Assembly (NCBI GenBank): GCA_003483125.1
Contig: DMWU01000174.1
Location: 1-6,727 of the forward strand
DNA from: Erythrobacter sp.
GTDB lineage: Bacteria > Pseudomonadota > Alphaproteobacteria > Sphingomonadales > Sphingomonadaceae
Length of the DNA: 6,727 nucleotides
Direction: 5' to 3'
Part shown: positions 5,645 through 6,727 of the stretch, in pieces
Numbering within the stretch: position 1 is the stretch's first letter
How the letters are laid out: every line of letters starts with the position of its first letter
Notes under the pieces: generated by a model
The model's input: the letters and a program-made list of their open reading frames with translations, nothing else
Told to the model about the DNA's origin: nothing
Database searches by the model: none
Translations under genes and position numbers: made by a program

Positions 5645-6646
5645 TCACAACTGCAATAGCTGCTTGCCCTTGTTCTTGCCGCTGAAAAGCCGCTTGAGAG
5701 TTTCGGGTGCATTCTCGAATCCCTGCTGGATGTCTTCCTGATAATTTAGGCTTCCGTCATTGACGAATCCCTCGAGCCGCTTGCGGATCAGCGGGAACTC
5801 GCTAGCCCAGTCGAGTACGATAAACCCGGCCATACTGCCGCGTCGGAACACGAGGTTGAAATAGTTTTGCGGACCTGCAGGCAGATTGCCTGTCTCGTAT
5901 CGGCTGATACCCCCGCAAATGACAACACGTGCACCTGTCGCGATGCAAGCGAGCATGTCATCAAGGATCGAGCCGCCGACATTGTCGAAGATCACGTCGA
6001 CCCCGCGCGGGCAATGTTCCTTGATCTGCTCGCGTACCCCCCCAGCCTTGTAATCGATCGCCGCGTCATAGCCTGCTTCTTCGACAAGCCATTTGCACTT
6101 TTCCGGCCCACCCGCGATGCCAACAGCACGGCACCCGGCAATATTGGCAAGTTGGCCAACTACCGAACCTGTGGCTCCCGCAGCTCCTGAAACCAGGACG
6201 GTGTCTCCTGCAACCGGCTTACCGACCTTGAACAACCCGCAATAGGCGGTCACACCAGTCGTGCCGAGTACGGAAAGCACGGCCGTCGGCGGCAGATCGG
6301 TTTCGACCTTGGTCAGATCGCGGCCATCATGCACCAGATGCTCGGTCCAGCCAGTTGTTCCGAAAACCCAGTCACCCTTCTGGAAACGTCCGCCATTGCT
6401 TTCGATTACTTCGCAAATGCCGCTGCCGCGCATGACATCACCAATCTCCATCGGCGCGACATAATCGGCGATATTCTCCATCCAGCCCTTTTGCGCCGGA
6501 TCGAAGCCCAGATAGCGGGTAGCGAGCAACATCTCGCCCTCTTTCGGATCGGACAATTCGATTTCTGCCAGCTTGAAATCGCCATCCTCGATGCCGCGTC
6601 CACGCGGGTGTCCGTTCAGCAGCCATTGGCGGGTCGTGGTCGGCAT
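5645..6646 (-). CDS. MDR-family NADP-dependent oxidoreductase (PTGR/2-alkenal reductase-like)
   Basis: This 333-residue protein is a zinc-free medium-chain dehydrogenase/reductase of the leukotriene B4 dehydrogenase/prostaglandin reductase type, which uses NADPH to reduce the C=C of α,β-unsaturated ketones or aldehydes. Visible are an N-terminal RQWLLNGHPRG (6-16) and DFKLAEIEL (23-31), LGFDPAQKGWM (46-56), the cofactor loop VSGAAGATGSVVGQLA (152-167), GGPEKCKWL (179-187) followed by GYDAAIDYK (192-200), the strand VDVIFDNVGG (216-225), and GPQNYFNLVFRRG (258-270). No zinc-binding cysteine set is present. Length is typical for the family. The ATG at 6646 is preferred because GAGGGAG (6653-6659, complement) lies 6 nt upstream; a GTG start 22 codons earlier would add an arginine-rich tail unlike the family. 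It converges on the SnoaL/ABM operon. In this cluster an enone reductase for a ring or side-chain double bond is plausible. Confidence 0.92.
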   Translation of the reverse strand: MPTTTRQWLLNGHPRGRGIEDGDFKLAEIELSDPKEGEMLLATRYLGFDPAQKGWMENIADYVAPMEIGDVMRGSGICEVIESNGGRFQKGDWVFGTTGWTEHLVHDGRDLTKVETDLPPTAVLSVLGTTGVTAYCGLFKVGKPVAGDTVLVSGAAGATGSVVGQLANIAGCRAVGIAGGPEKCKWLVEEAGYDAAIDYKAGGVREQIKEHCPRGVDVIFDNVGGSILDDMLACIATGARVVICGGISRYETGNLPAGPQNYFNLVFRRGSMAGFIVLDWASEFPLIRKRLEGFVNDGSLNYQEDIQQGFENAPETLKRLFSGKNKGKQLLQL

Positions 6647-6648
6647 GG

Positions 6649-6727
6649 TCAGCTCCCTCGGTCTAAATTCGCAGCCGCTAATGCGCCTTCGCCGCGCGCC
6701 TCGCCCCGGCACAACGACTCAGCCCGG
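6649..6727 (-). other. Right-edge region, possibly the 3' end of an upstream - strand gene
   Basis: One - strand frame is open from the right edge to a TGA at 6649-6651, 2 nt before the MDR ATG. That is the spacing expected of an operon partner. Only about 25 codons are visible and they are rich in Ala, Arg and Gly with no recognisable motif. Chance openness in GC-rich DNA is a fair alternative, in which case this stretch is simply the MDR leader. Confidence 0.2.

Noticed and set aside
1..6727. tRNA genes, rRNA, insertion sequences, CRISPR arrays, riboswitches, integration sites
   Set aside because: No cloverleaf, terminal inverted repeats, regular direct repeats or conserved leader structure was found, and intergenic space is too limited for most of these.

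Overview
The window looks like a piece of an aerobic catabolic accessory region from an alphaproteobacterium. A sphingomonad (Novosphingobium, Sphingobium or Erythrobacteraceae type) is my best guess. This rests on moderately high GC, the protein styles, and the mix of bacterial class I P450, KstD-like flavoprotein, SDR, SnoaL-like and MDR genes. It is inference, not a database match. There are eight protein genes, almost no non-coding DNA, and no RNA genes, insertion sequences or CRISPR arrays that I can see.

Layout from left to right: (1) a cytochrome P450 on +, cut off by the left edge; (2) a 3-ketosteroid-Δ1-dehydrogenase-like FAD enzyme on -, meeting the P450 tail to tail with 4 bp between stops; (3) a 73- to 109-bp divergent gap; (4) a classical SDR on +, followed by a small membrane-anchored protein with an L7/L12 C-terminal-like helical hairpin; (5) a divergent SDR on -, whose stop codon overlaps that of the small gene; (6) a 133-bp divergent control region with a perfect 13-bp palindrome; (7) a two-gene + operon of a SnoaL/NTF2-like protein and an ABM-domain protein; (8) an MDR-family NADP-dependent enone/alkenal reductase on -, separated from the operon by a short gap with a perfect 8-bp hairpin.

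The enzymes form a plausible set for oxidising a hydrophobic alicyclic compound such as a steroid, terpenoid or related ring compound. The P450 would hydroxylate it, the SDRs would oxidise or reduce alcohol/ketone groups, the KstD-like enzyme would place a C=C next to a ketone, and the MDR enzyme would reduce an activated C=C. The SnoaL-like and ABM-like small proteins would act on an intermediate by isomerisation, hydration, cyclisation or oxygenation. The substrate cannot be read from the sequence. The P450 redox partners and any dedicated regulator must lie outside the window or elsewhere in the genome.

The points most worth a second look are the SDR on - with several altered hallmark motifs, the operator-like palindrome before it, the KstD-type active-site residues in the flavoprotein, and the small L7/L12-like membrane protein with a possible leaderless promoter. 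I found no clear case of a wholly new system.
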